From PGYR01 sp046290495 (GTDB lineage: Bacteria > Bacteroidota > Ignavibacteria > Kapaibacteriales > UBA2268): 64,000 nt of DNA. Shown here one piece after another: positions 18,753-26,795 of the stretch (the first letter of the stretch is position 1; each line of letters begins with the position of its first letter). A model generated the notes under the pieces. The model did not search any database and had not been told where the DNA came from. It was given only the letters and a program-made list of their open reading frames with translations. The translations under genes were made by a program, and so were the position numbers. The DNA is taken from the NCBI GenBank assembly GCA_046290495.1, contig JBKAGT010000005.1, positions 124,001 to 188,000 of the forward strand. Reading direction: 5' to 3'.

Positions 18753-18785
18753 TTAAATACCTATTTAATTTTTATTTCAATTTCG

Positions 18786-18818
18786 AAAAAATGGAACTCC
18801 CCAAAGTAGGGGAGTTCC
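18786..18818 (-). terminator. Hairpin with U-run between atpE and atpF (possible partial terminator)
   Basis: A perfect 10-base-pair stem, GGAACTCCCC (18793-18802) and GGGGAGTTCC (18809-18818), with a 6-base loop. Read on the minus strand it is followed by A then six U. It begins 8 bases beyond the atpE stop. By shape it is an intrinsic terminator, but it lies inside the operon, so I infer partial termination or protection of the atpE mRNA 3' end, giving more c subunit than the single-copy subunits. Confidence 0.75.
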
Positions 18819-18825
18819 AAAATTA

Positions 18826-19047
18826 TTATGCAATTGCCATCAACAAACAAATAACCAATGCAAAGAATGCCACACCCTCAATAAGTGCCGCTGCAATGAT
18901 CATTGTAGTTCTAAGATCGCCAGCTGCTTCTGGTTGGCGTCCAGCTGCTTCTAGTGCAGATGCTGCTAAACGTCCGATACCTAAGCCTGCACCAAGTACA
19001 GAAATTCCTGCACCTAATCCTGCGCCAAATAATCCTAATGCTTCCAT
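18826..19047 (-). CDS. atpE: ATP synthase Fo subunit c
   Basis: The ion-carrying ring subunit, 73 residues, forming a two-helix hairpin. Helix 1 is Gly/Ala-rich (GAGLGAGISVLGAGLGIG), the polar loop is Arg37-Gln38-Pro39, and helix 2 has the ion-binding Glu57 in AALIEGVAFFALV. In sodium-binding rings the Glu is followed by Ser/Thr and helix 1 carries a Gln; here it is followed by Gly-Val and Arg replaces the Gln, so I read a proton ring. It is followed by the strong hairpin described separately, and it lies 61 bases after atpB. Confidence 0.97.
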   Translation of the reverse strand: MEALGLFGAGLGAGISVLGAGLGIGRLAASALEAAGRQPEAAGDLRTTMIIAAALIEGVAFFALVICLLMAIA

Positions 19048-19108
19048 TTAATGACCTCTAATATATATTTGAATGAAAAATAAAAAATTATGTTCTTAAA
19101 TAAAATGA

Positions 19109-20125
19109 TTAATGAGCGTGTTCTTCATCGTGGCTGTGCTCACCTACAGCTAAGCCAACAAATATGGCAGTTAGCATAGTAAAAATATAAGCCTGAAGAA
19201 AAGCTACTAATAATTCAAGTAAATTTATAAATGTTGCAAAACCTACAATAGGCACTGCTAAAAATATTTCTTGGAATAAGAATAGTAAACCTATCAATGA
19301 GAACAAAACTGTATGCCCTGCTACCATATTCGCAAACAAACGAATTGTAAGTGAAAATGGCTTAATAAACATTGAAGCAATCTCGATAGGTACCATTAGT
19401 GGAGCTAACCATACAGGTGCACCTCCTAATAAGTGATGTAACCATGCTTTAATTCCAGACTCTCTTATTGCCGTATAGTTAATAACAATGAATGCTGTTA
19501 TTGCTAAAGCTGCTGTAACACCTACAGTCGCAGTAGCTGTGTGACCTCCAGGCAATAATCCCAGTAAATTCATTACTAGAATAAAAAGGAATAAAACGAA
19601 GAAATATGGTAATAGTCTATCTGCAGCTTTACCGGCAATATTAGGACTGACTACGTCATCTCTTATGAATACGATTATTGACTCAATTACATTATGAATT
19701 CCTTTGGGAGCAGAATTGTTAGATTTTTTTGCTTTCTTTGATACTGTAAACATTACGATTGCCAATATTATCATTGATATCCATTGGAATGCAACCATAT
19801 TTGTTACAGATAAATTTAAATCTGGAGCTTCATGAGTATTAGCATTTACTATATGATGATGTTCTGTTATATAATCGCCAGAATCTTCCATGCTTTGTCT
19901 ATTTCCATAAAAATGAAATTGTCCTTCATCATAAAGGATAACAGGTAAAATGTCTGCGTGGATTGGGCCCCAACTAAAAACATCATGGTCACCCATGTCA
20001 TTTAGAATTTCTGTAACAGCGTTAGATTCTTTTTGATTCTCTACTGTTTCATCTTTGTTTTCAGTCTCAACTTTTGTCTCAGCCAAATTTTGATTTGCTG
20101 TTTCATTGCTTTGATTCATAAACAT
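19109..20125 (-). CDS. atpB: ATP synthase Fo subunit a
   Basis: Stator subunit with the proton half-channels. The 338-residue protein is longer than E. coli AtpB (271) because of a polar, Glu/Asn-rich N-terminal extension of about 45 residues and a further periplasmic stretch before the first helix. Five to six membrane helices follow. The essential Arg is Arg262 in TIRLFANMVAGH. The last residues, GEHSHDEEHAH, form a His/Glu-rich tail. The ATG directly follows the previous stop (TAA-ATG); a second ATG two codons later is also possible. N-terminal extensions are known in Bacteroidota a subunits. Confidence 0.97.
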   Translation of the reverse strand: MFMNQSNETANQNLAETKVETENKDETVENQKESNAVTEILNDMGDHDVFSWGPIHADILPVILYDEGQFHFYGNRQSMEDSGDYITEHHHIVNANTHEAPDLNLSVTNMVAFQWISMIILAIVMFTVSKKAKKSNNSAPKGIHNVIESIIVFIRDDVVSPNIAGKAADRLLPYFFVLFLFILVMNLLGLLPGGHTATATVGVTAALAITAFIVINYTAIRESGIKAWLHHLLGGAPVWLAPLMVPIEIASMFIKPFSLTIRLFANMVAGHTVLFSLIGLLFLFQEIFLAVPIVGFATFINLLELLVAFLQAYIFTMLTAIFVGLAVGEHSHDEEHAH

Positions 20126-20443
20126 TTATTTTGCCTTGTTTTTATTTTCAGTTGCAAACTTACTAAAACTTTTTGTCTTGTTAAGATAAATTATCTCAAA
20201 AAATAAAAATATGATATATGTAATAAAAAAACTTAATAATAAGTATAACTTATCCAATTCTACCATATAGATTAAAACTAATAACAGAGAGATTAATACT
20301 ACAAATTTTACTGCCGTGGTTGTAGAATACCACAATATAAAATCATCCCAATCATTTTGCTTCAAACTGTGTTTAACTGTTATTAAAGTATAGACAAAAC
20401 TCAGTATATTTAGCAAAATTCCGGCAACTACAGATATAAGCAT
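20126..20443 (-). CDS. Small membrane protein in the ATP synthase operon
   Basis: A 105-residue protein with three hydrophobic helices (about residues 3-22, 40-62 and 66-90) and a Lys-rich tail. It stands in the place of atpI, between the AtpZ-like gene (6 bases) and atpB (stop and start adjacent). I do not recognise a sequence signature, so this is assigned by position only. By analogy with AtpI it may help build the c ring or move ions for assembly. It may be a fast-evolving lineage version of AtpI. Confidence 0.6.
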   Translation of the reverse strand: MLISVVAGILLNILSFVYTLITVKHSLKQNDWDDFILWYSTTTAVKFVVLISLLLVLIYMVELDKLYLLLSFFITYIIFLFFEIIYLNKTKSFSKFATENKNKAK

Positions 20444-20449
20444 CTATTA

Positions 20450-20683
20450 TTAATCTTTCTTTTTTTTCTTTTTCAAAACAACTTTAAAGAACTTATAGAA
20501 TGCTACTACTATACCAAATAATGAAAGTATAAGTGTCCATTGTGGCGACGATTCATAGGTCTTATCAAGCCAGTAACCTAGTAAAGAGAATAATAGCACA
20601 GTAAGTGCAAAGTCTATTCCCAATGTAAGGTAAGGAGATAATTCCTTAATTATCTTAGCCCTATTTGATTTATCTTTATTCAT
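20450..20683 (-). CDS. atpZ: AtpZ/AtpI-family protein (ATP synthase assembly)
   Basis: A 77-residue protein with two membrane helices (residues 19-40 and 48-70) and a very basic end (KVVLKKKKKKD). The strings YLTLGIDFALTVLLFSLLGYWLDK and PQWTLILSLFGIVVAFYKFFK match the AtpZ/putative F0F1 subunit family, whose GYWLD motif is typical. AtpZ assists AtpI or forms a cation channel in the few cases studied. It is the first gene of the ATP synthase operon, with a good promoter starting about 60 bases upstream. Confidence 0.82.
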   Translation of the reverse strand: MNKDKSNRAKIIKELSPYLTLGIDFALTVLLFSLLGYWLDKTYESSPQWTLILSLFGIVVAFYKFFKVVLKKKKKKD

Positions 20684-20716
20684 TATAAGAACTTAAAACT
20701 GTAAAATTAACAGCTT

Positions 20717-20747
20717 CAAAATTAGTGACTTTTATATCAAGTTCAAA
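20717..20747 (-). promoter_or_regulatory. Promoter of the ATP synthase operon
   Basis: Read on the minus strand: TTTG (20744-20747), a 19-base spacer, then TAATTTTG (20717-20724). This is an exact match to the Bacteroidota primary sigma factor pattern TTTG/TAnnTTTG. Transcription would start near 20711, about 28 bases before the AtpZ-like start codon. Confidence 0.75.
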
Positions 20748-20793
20748 ATTTTATTCTATTTAATTATAAACAATTAGCTATGATTTGAAAATG

Positions 20794-22107
20794 TTATAAT
20801 CCGTATTTTTTTAGCTGGTAAAGTAGTTTACTGCTATATATATTCTCGACATAACCATACCACTTGTTAGGTGGGACTAAAAGCAGCGTACCGTAAGTGG
20901 TTGGTTCTTCCAATAAGTTTTCAGATGATGAAACTTCGGACTTTTCATTGGGTCTAAATATATTATCAATGTCATGTAAAACAACTGAACAAGGTACTTC
21001 ATAGTATTCATTCTCATTTATACTATTTAAACCTATTAAACTCAATGGCAATTTACACTTTATATTATATCCATTTTCTGTCAAATTAGAATATGCAATT
21101 ATATTTTGACTGGCTTCTTTAATTTCACTATTATCTTTATCCATAGTCCTTAACTGTACACTCGGTTTTACATCAAGGAAATTACCTGGTTGTATAGAGA
21201 TATTAAAGTAATTAGATTGTTTTGAATCGAACTCATTTAGCTTTCTGTCTCTTAATTTATAAAGCTTGTCTTGGTCCAATGGTTTGTTCTCTAACCATAA
21301 GTCAACATAATCACCTATACAATCATCACAATCAGGGAAAATAATCTTCTCATCAACTACATTAATATCTAGATATAGAAAATCACTATCATAAGAAGAA
21401 CTAACTTTAAATGATGCATCTTCAGCACCCTCCCAATCAAAAGCACCTTTATTGACATATTTGACTTTGTCGTTATGAATTTCGTGAGTGTACCCTTCAT
21501 ATATTATTTTGTCTCGTGGATAAGAGGGGAGAGTAACAAAATTTAATTCGTATTCAATATTTCCATTACTCGTGATTAGGTATTTCTCTTGGTTTTTTAA
21601 ACTCAAGTAGTTCTCGTAAGTCTCTTTTGTGAATTTACCATCTCTTTCAGTATTGAACTCATCTACTTTAATCAAATTTCCATTATTAAAGGTATAACCC
21701 CATATAGTCCATTTGAATTGTTTATGTTTCTGAGTTATAAAGCAAACGTTGTCTCTGATAACCACACCAATTTCGAGAGGTATTTCGAAAAAATCATAAC
21801 GAAAGTTAGCTACTTCAACTAAGTATCCCTCTATATCTGCAAACATGTAAGTTCGAACCTTTTTACCTTTATCAGATGCAACTCTAACAGAGAAAGCTAC
21901 GTCATAATAGCCATCACCAGTAAAATCACCTACATCCCAACTCCAGATTTGGTATTTACTATCAGTTGGTAAGTTTTTCTGGATGTCTTGTATTAGCTTA
22001 TTGTCAAAATATTTCTGAATTTTAGGTGCAAATTCATCAAAGGTCATTCCTTTAGAAAATGCAGATATTGGAATTAGAAAGAATAGAAATAAAGTTATGA
22101 ATCTCAT
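20794..22107 (-). CDS. Secreted protein with FG-GAP-like and CBM9-like regions
   Basis: A 437-residue protein with a signal peptide (residues 3-18, cleavage after FSK or nearby). Near residues 55-65 the phrase DVGDFTGDGYYDVAFSVR looks like an FG-GAP/EF-hand-like calcium loop. From about residue 215 the string FDWEGAEDASFKVSSSYDSDFLYLDINVVD, followed by DYVDLWLENK, resembles a family 9 carbohydrate-binding or DOMON-type sandwich. No T9SS tail is present. It follows the PfkB kinase gene by 14 bases on the same strand. The ligand is unknown. Confidence 0.6.
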   Translation of the reverse strand: MRFITLFLFFLIPISAFSKGMTFDEFAPKIQKYFDNKLIQDIQKNLPTDSKYQIWSWDVGDFTGDGYYDVAFSVRVASDKGKKVRTYMFADIEGYLVEVANFRYDFFEIPLEIGVVIRDNVCFITQKHKQFKWTIWGYTFNNGNLIKVDEFNTERDGKFTKETYENYLSLKNQEKYLITSNGNIEYELNFVTLPSYPRDKIIYEGYTHEIHNDKVKYVNKGAFDWEGAEDASFKVSSSYDSDFLYLDINVVDEKIIFPDCDDCIGDYVDLWLENKPLDQDKLYKLRDRKLNEFDSKQSNYFNISIQPGNFLDVKPSVQLRTMDKDNSEIKEASQNIIAYSNLTENGYNIKCKLPLSLIGLNSINENEYYEVPCSVVLHDIDNIFRPNEKSEVSSSENLLEEPTTYGTLLLVPPNKWYGYVENIYSSKLLYQLKKYGL

Positions 22108-22121
22108 ATTAATTATCGTTG

Positions 22122-23120
22122 CTATTTAAATTTAGAAAAAATTTCCTTTGCTAAGTCAGTATGACTTTCTTTTAATCTTGCACCGTGTTGGCTTACCACT
22201 CTACTAGCAGCTAGTGAACCCAAATTGCCAGCTCTTTCTATTGACTCACCATAAATTAAACCGTAGAAGAAACCTCCTGCATACATATCACCTGCACCAG
22301 TGCTATCTATTGGAGTAGCTTCGTATGGAGGAATTTCATACAATCTTCCATCCCATAATATATGTGAACCGTTTGCTCCTTTCGTAAATGCAACATTCTT
22401 ATATTTATTAGATAGTTTGTCTAAAGCATCAGCTGAGTCAATTGCCTCAGTAAACAGCTTTCCTTCGACTTCATTACAAAATATTAAGTCAGCAAACTCT
22501 GCAATTTTCTCTAATCTATCTCTGAATAAATCAATGATAAACTTATCAGATATAGTCAGTGCTATTTTAGTATCATATTTTCTAGCTACGTTACAAGCAT
22601 GAAGGGCAGCTTCATAGCCAGTATCTTCAGTAAGTTTATATCCTTCTATATATAGCCATTCCGAACGTTTTATCAACTTATCAGAAATAAAGTCCTTATT
22701 GTAATTTTGTGTAGCTCCTAATGAAGTAAGCATAGTTCTTTCGGAATCTGGAGAAATAAGAACTAAGCATCTTCCAGTATGATCATTATCATCTACTTTT
22801 GCGTCTAAGATTATTCCTAAATCATTAAATTCGCTTGAGTAAAAACTACCATCATTGTCTTCGCCAATCATAGATTTATAAGCAGCTTTGCCACCAAAAC
22901 TTGAAAAAGCAATAACAGTGTTGGCAGCCGAGCCACCACTAGATTTATATTGAGTTCTATTGCCCATTTTCTTCAGTATTTTTTCCTGAGATTCATCAAC
23001 TACTAGTGTCATAGTTCCTTTCTCTAATGAAAGTTCATTGATTTCCTCATCTGAAACTTCAAATTGAAAGTCAACTATTGCATTGCCTAGCCCACATAAT
23101 TTAATATCCTTGTTCATCAT
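22122..23120 (-). CDS. PfkB-family carbohydrate kinase, adenosine kinase-like
   Basis: A 332-residue cytoplasmic ATP-dependent kinase of the ribokinase family. It shows the family's two signatures: GGSAANTVIAFSSFGGKAAY (about residues 61-80) and the C-terminal DSTGAGDMYAGGFFYGL with the catalytic Asp in GAGD. GNAIVDFQFEVSDE at the start and the phrase LGATQNYNKD are typical of adenosine-kinase-like members in Bacteroidota and alphaproteobacteria. Substrate could be adenosine or a sugar; the sequence does not decide. It lies 2 bases after ddl. Confidence 0.88.
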   Translation of the reverse strand: MMNKDIKLCGLGNAIVDFQFEVSDEEINELSLEKGTMTLVVDESQEKILKKMGNRTQYKSSGGSAANTVIAFSSFGGKAAYKSMIGEDNDGSFYSSEFNDLGIILDAKVDDNDHTGRCLVLISPDSERTMLTSLGATQNYNKDFISDKLIKRSEWLYIEGYKLTEDTGYEAALHACNVARKYDTKIALTISDKFIIDLFRDRLEKIAEFADLIFCNEVEGKLFTEAIDSADALDKLSNKYKNVAFTKGANGSHILWDGRLYEIPPYEATPIDSTGAGDMYAGGFFYGLIYGESIERAGNLGSLAASRVVSQHGARLKESHTDLAKEIFSKFK

Positions 23121-23122
23121 AT

Positions 23123-24154
23123 TTATTTCCCTCTTTTAAAGCTTTGAATTCCCAAATTTACAAGTTTCTCACACAAATCCCCAAACTCAATTCCTGCAGC
23201 TTTTGCTGCCATAGGGAAGAGGGAAGTTTCAGTAAAGCCAGGTGTAGTATTAACTTCTAAACAAAATATTTGTCCTTCTTTTGTTACACGTAAGTCTATT
23301 CTACTATAATCGCTTGTGCCACATACCATAGAAGCATCTAAAGCAATGCTCTGCGCAAAACCCGATACATGGTCTTCTAACTCTGCCGGACATATATAGT
23401 TTGTCTTACCCTTGGTGTATTTATTCTCAAAATCATAGTATCCTTCGTTTGGAATTATTTCAATTGCTGGTAAAGGTTCATTGTCTAATACACCAACAGT
23501 GATCTCAGAACCAGGAATATAAGTCTCTAGCAATACATCTGGTGAATATTTTGAAGCAGTTTTTATCGCACTACTCAAATCATCCAAATTCCCACCTTCT
23601 ATTATATTTATTCCTACTGCTGAGCCTTGATTATTAGGCTTAACCACAATGTTTCTACCTAACTCATTTCTTATTGATTCTAATAAGTCATAGTCTTCTG
23701 CGGTGTTGGCATCTACAACCGACCATGGGGGAGTTGGAACTCCTGAATAGTTAAATAACATTTTTGATGTTATCTTATCCATTGATAGGGATGAAGATTT
23801 TACTCCAGAGCCAGTGTAAGGAATACCTCGTAACTCTAACAATGATTGCACTAATCCGTCTTCACCATTCTCACCATGGAGTATTGTAAATACACAATCT
23901 ATATTGTCAAATAATTCAGAGTTAATACAATCTAGGATTGCTCTTTTGTCGTAGGTCTTTAGTTCTTCTTTAGTAATAGGAGAGTTGCTAATTTCAATTT
24001 GATTAATCTCTATTTTACCTTTTATTCCAAGGGCTGGATCAATAGCAACAACATTGTGTCCTTTATCAGACAATGCATTGTAAATAGCTTTTCCCCCAAA
24101 TAGTGATATGTTTCTTTCAGGTGAAACACCTCCCATTAATACTGCGATGTTCAT
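23123..24154 (-). CDS. ddl: D-alanine--D-alanine ligase
   Basis: An ATP-grasp enzyme that makes the D-Ala-D-Ala dipeptide for peptidoglycan in the cytoplasm. The 343-residue protein shows ILHGENGEDGLVQSLLE, GIPYTGSGVKSSSLSMDK, VVKPNNQGSAVGI and the magnesium/ATP site CLEVNTTPGFTETSLFP. The VanA-type active-site changes for D-lactate cannot be judged. It heads a run ddl, kinase, CBM9-like protein with gaps of 2 and 14 bases. A TAGCTTTG element lies 48 bases upstream. Confidence 0.96.
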   Translation of the reverse strand: MNIAVLMGGVSPERNISLFGGKAIYNALSDKGHNVVAIDPALGIKGKIEINQIEISNSPITKEELKTYDKRAILDCINSELFDNIDCVFTILHGENGEDGLVQSLLELRGIPYTGSGVKSSSLSMDKITSKMLFNYSGVPTPPWSVVDANTAEDYDLLESIRNELGRNIVVKPNNQGSAVGINIIEGGNLDDLSSAIKTASKYSPDVLLETYIPGSEITVGVLDNEPLPAIEIIPNEGYYDFENKYTKGKTNYICPAELEDHVSGFAQSIALDASMVCGTSDYSRIDLRVTKEGQIFCLEVNTTPGFTETSLFPMAAKAAGIEFGDLCEKLVNLGIQSFKRGK

Positions 24155-24201
24155 ATTTTATTTCTATTTTTATTTTGTACTTGTGTAAGTAACTAAACTA
24201 A

Positions 24202-24209
24202 CAAAGCTA
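24202..24209 (-). promoter_or_regulatory. Possible -7 element of the ddl promoter
   Basis: On the minus strand this reads TAGCTTTG, matching TAnnTTTG. No TTG is found at 17-23 bases upstream, so only half of the promoter is supported. The position, 48 bases before the ddl start codon, is right. Confidence 0.4.
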
Positions 24210-24252
24210 TTAACCAATTCTATGATTAGTTGAAAAAATAAAATAGAAATAC

Positions 24253-25485
24253 TCACTCCTTCACAAATTTCTTTATTGTGCTTGAACCATCATCAAACAT
24301 AAGATTAATAAAATAAGTACCTGTAGCTAAGGTGCTGATATCTAAGGTGTTTGGATTATTATGGTTATAGTCAATATCTATTAATTCGTTACCAAGTATG
24401 TCTGATACGGAAATAGAGTTTACTATTATATCCCCAGTATCAATATGTAGTTTATTCTGTGCTGGGTTGGGGAAGATGTTTATATCTTTATCTGTGCTTT
24501 CGTTTACAGAGGTTGTGTTAGAATTTAATTTAAATATTCCTACCTCAGGAGCAGTAATAAATACATTACCATTTTTATCTATTGCCATATTGTTTTGAAT
24601 TTTTCCAAATGTATCACTTGGGTATAGACTATCTATACTTTCTTCTTTAATTATATTATTTTTTAAGTAATAATATTTCGGTACATCACTGATTCCTAAA
24701 GTAGTGAAATGTATCTCATTTTCATTGTTGAAAGCCAATGCTTGTATAATATTTGGGCTTCTGAAATCAATTTCAAACTTTTCACTGTAGCTATTCCAAG
24801 TTTCAGTATTTTTATCAAATTTAAATAGCTCTCCATCGCTACCTGTTAACCAAATATTTTTTTCTCTATCTCTTCTAATAAGAGAATTTCCACTCATATC
24901 ATTATCAAAGCTGAAAGAGTCTCTTACTTCTAAAGTCTGGGTATTAATTCTAGTTGCTTGACCCCATGATCCCTCTTTTATGAACCACACATTACCATCA
25001 TCGTCATATACAAGACTCTTAATTGGTACATTATCAAATTCTTCGTTTTCATAAACTGTATCTTGTTTATCATTTGAGACTCTAATTACTCGGGTATTTA
25101 TTCCAAGATACAAAAAACCGAAGTCATCAACAGCAATTGTCTTTCCTCCTAAATCTGATTTATAAAGCTCAAAATTACCATTCCTTCCTCTGTAAATTCT
25201 ATCTCCATAGAGTATCCAAATCAAGTTACTTTTATCTAAAAACAAATCGGTTACTTGTTGTGTTGGTAGTATAGAATTACTACTATTATATAAACTAAGC
25301 TCACCATTTTCTAATTTTGCTAATCCATCTCCTGTTCCTATCCAAGTTACATTATTGTCATCAACAACAATTTCAGAGAATGTTGTACTGGTTAAAACTG
25401 TATTTTCTGTGTTGTAAACTTCCCAGTGTTGGGATATTGTTAGACAAGGGAAACAGAATATAATTACACAAATTATTTTTATCAT
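24253..25485 (-). CDS. T9SS-secreted two-component-regulator-type propeller protein
   Basis: A 410-residue protein with signal peptide (residues 3-18, likely ending TIS). Blades of the reg_prop type follow: ITVWIGTGDGLAKL-like NVTWIGTGDGLAKLENG, IWILYGDRIYRG, NVWFIKEGSWG, IWLTGSDGELFKFD, NVFITAPEVGIFKLN. The last 80 residues form a clear T9SS sorting domain: DINIFPNPAQNKLHID, ISVSDILGNELIDID, TLATGTYFINLMFDDG. These propellers are usually sensor parts; here there is no kinase, so it is an exported propeller of unknown ligand. It is divergent from carA. Confidence 0.85.
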   Translation of the reverse strand: MIKIICVIIFCFPCLTISQHWEVYNTENTVLTSTTFSEIVVDDNNVTWIGTGDGLAKLENGELSLYNSSNSILPTQQVTDLFLDKSNLIWILYGDRIYRGRNGNFELYKSDLGGKTIAVDDFGFLYLGINTRVIRVSNDKQDTVYENEEFDNVPIKSLVYDDDGNVWFIKEGSWGQATRINTQTLEVRDSFSFDNDMSGNSLIRRDREKNIWLTGSDGELFKFDKNTETWNSYSEKFEIDFRSPNIIQALAFNNENEIHFTTLGISDVPKYYYLKNNIIKEESIDSLYPSDTFGKIQNNMAIDKNGNVFITAPEVGIFKLNSNTTSVNESTDKDINIFPNPAQNKLHIDTGDIIVNSISVSDILGNELIDIDYNHNNPNTLDISTLATGTYFINLMFDDGSSTIKKFVKE

Positions 25486-25556
25486 GAAATTTAGTTATTT
25501 TAAAATGCAAAGAGACTAAATATAGTAAAATAAAAGGGATTGTTCAAAAAAAGTTT

Positions 25557-25587
25557 ATTGGATTTACAACTTAAATCCTTAACTTTG
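25557..25587 (+). promoter_or_regulatory. carA promoter
   Basis: TTG (25558-25560), a 19-base spacer, then TAACTTTG (25580-25587): a full match to the Bacteroidota primary sigma pattern. Start of transcription near 25593 gives a leader of about 98 bases before carA. An inverted repeat GGATTT/AAATCC lies in the spacer and could be an operator. Confidence 0.75.
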
Positions 25588-25623
25588 ATTTTAGTGAATG
25601 AACTAAATAAATATTCCTAAACG

Positions 25624-25669
25624 CCCGAAAGGTATCCAACTGATTTGGATAGCTTTTGGGTTTTTTTTT
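25624..25669 (+). terminator. Terminator-like attenuator in the carA leader
   Basis: Two 16-base arms (25624-25639 and 25645-25660) pair with one G-T wobble and one mismatch around a 5-base loop (CTGAT), followed by nine T. It ends 21 bases before the carA start and about 75 bases after the predicted transcription start. The gene upstream runs the other way, so this hairpin can only act on the carA transcript itself. I infer attenuation of carAB; the signal it answers to is unknown. Confidence 0.8.
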
Positions 25670-25690
25670 GAAAATAAATATAATACTACT

Positions 25691-26794
25691 ATGAGAAAAA
25701 AAGCTCTTATTATGTTAGAAAATGGCTACTACGAATTTGGTAGCGCTTTCGCTAATGAAGGTACGAGATATTCTGAGTTTGTCTTCAACACTTCAATGAC
25801 TGGTTATGAAGAGATACTAACTGACCCATCATACAAAGGTCAAACAGTATTGTTTACCTATCCATTAATTGGAAATTATGGTGTTACCTTAGAAGACTAC
25901 CAATCAGATAAAATTCAGGCAGAAGGGATATTATTGAGAGAATATTCTAGAAGTGCAAGTAACTTTAGATCTCAAAAGCCTCTTTCAGAATACTTGGAAG
26001 AGTCAGATACTTTTGGAATTGATAGAATTGATACAAGAGCTTTTACTAGAGTCATACGTGAGTATGGTGCTCTAAAAGGTGGTATTTCTACGGAAATACT
26101 TGATCCAGAAGAATTTCTAGAGAAAGTAAAAGCCTCACCATCTATTTCGGATGTTAATTTGTACAGAGAAGTCATTTCTGATAAAGTACAGGTATTTGAA
26201 GGCAACCAAGAAGTTACAGAAAAGATTATAGCAATTGACTTTGGAATCAAAGGTAATATAATTAAGGACTTACAGTCTAAATTTAATAAAATCTATTTGG
26301 TTCCTTTTGATGATAACTTTGAAGATAATATTAAAGACTTAGAATATGACGGTGTCTTTTTGTCAAATGGACCAGGAGACCCGAGAATAGTGACAGAAAT
26401 AGATAAGTATATTCAAAAATTTACTGAACAAAAGAAACCTATAATAGGTATCTGTTTTGGTCATCAATTAATTGGTCAATCATTTGGATTGAAGACAATT
26501 AAGTTACCTTTCGGTCACCATGGAGGAAATCATCCAGCAAAATATATGGACAATGGAAAAGTTTACATTACTGCTCAAAACCATAATTATGCTATTTCTA
26601 AAGAAAGTTTAGAAGAGAATGATGACTGGGAAATGACATGGCTAAATTTATATGACAACACAGTTGAAGGTATGAGGCACAAAACTTTACCAATTAATTG
26701 TATTCAGTTCCACCCCGAAGCTTCACCGGGACCAAGAGAAGCAAACAAAAAAGTATTTGAAGATTTTTATAACACAGTAGCAAACGGGAAATAA
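25691..26794 (+). CDS. carA: Carbamoyl-phosphate synthase small subunit
   Basis: The glutaminase that delivers ammonia to CarB for carbamoyl phosphate, used in pyrimidine and arginine synthesis. The 367-residue protein starts KKALIMLENGYYEFGSAF and has the small-chain block FNTSMTGYEEILTDPSYKGQ. It ends in a class I amidotransferase domain with nucleophile Cys255 in GICFGHQ and His341/Glu343 in QFHPEASPGP. FLSNGPGDPR is the oxyanion-side motif. carB begins one base after its stop codon, so the two are translated from one message. The leader carries a promoter and an attenuator. Confidence 0.98.
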   Translation: MRKKALIMLENGYYEFGSAFANEGTRYSEFVFNTSMTGYEEILTDPSYKGQTVLFTYPLIGNYGVTLEDYQSDKIQAEGILLREYSRSASNFRSQKPLSEYLEESDTFGIDRIDTRAFTRVIREYGALKGGISTEILDPEEFLEKVKASPSISDVNLYREVISDKVQVFEGNQEVTEKIIAIDFGIKGNIIKDLQSKFNKIYLVPFDDNFEDNIKDLEYDGVFLSNGPGDPRIVTEIDKYIQKFTEQKKPIIGICFGHQLIGQSFGLKTIKLPFGHHGGNHPAKYMDNGKVYITAQNHNYAISKESLEENDDWEMTWLNLYDNTVEGMRHKTLPINCIQFHPEASPGPREANKKVFEDFYNTVANGK

Positions 26795-26795
26795 T

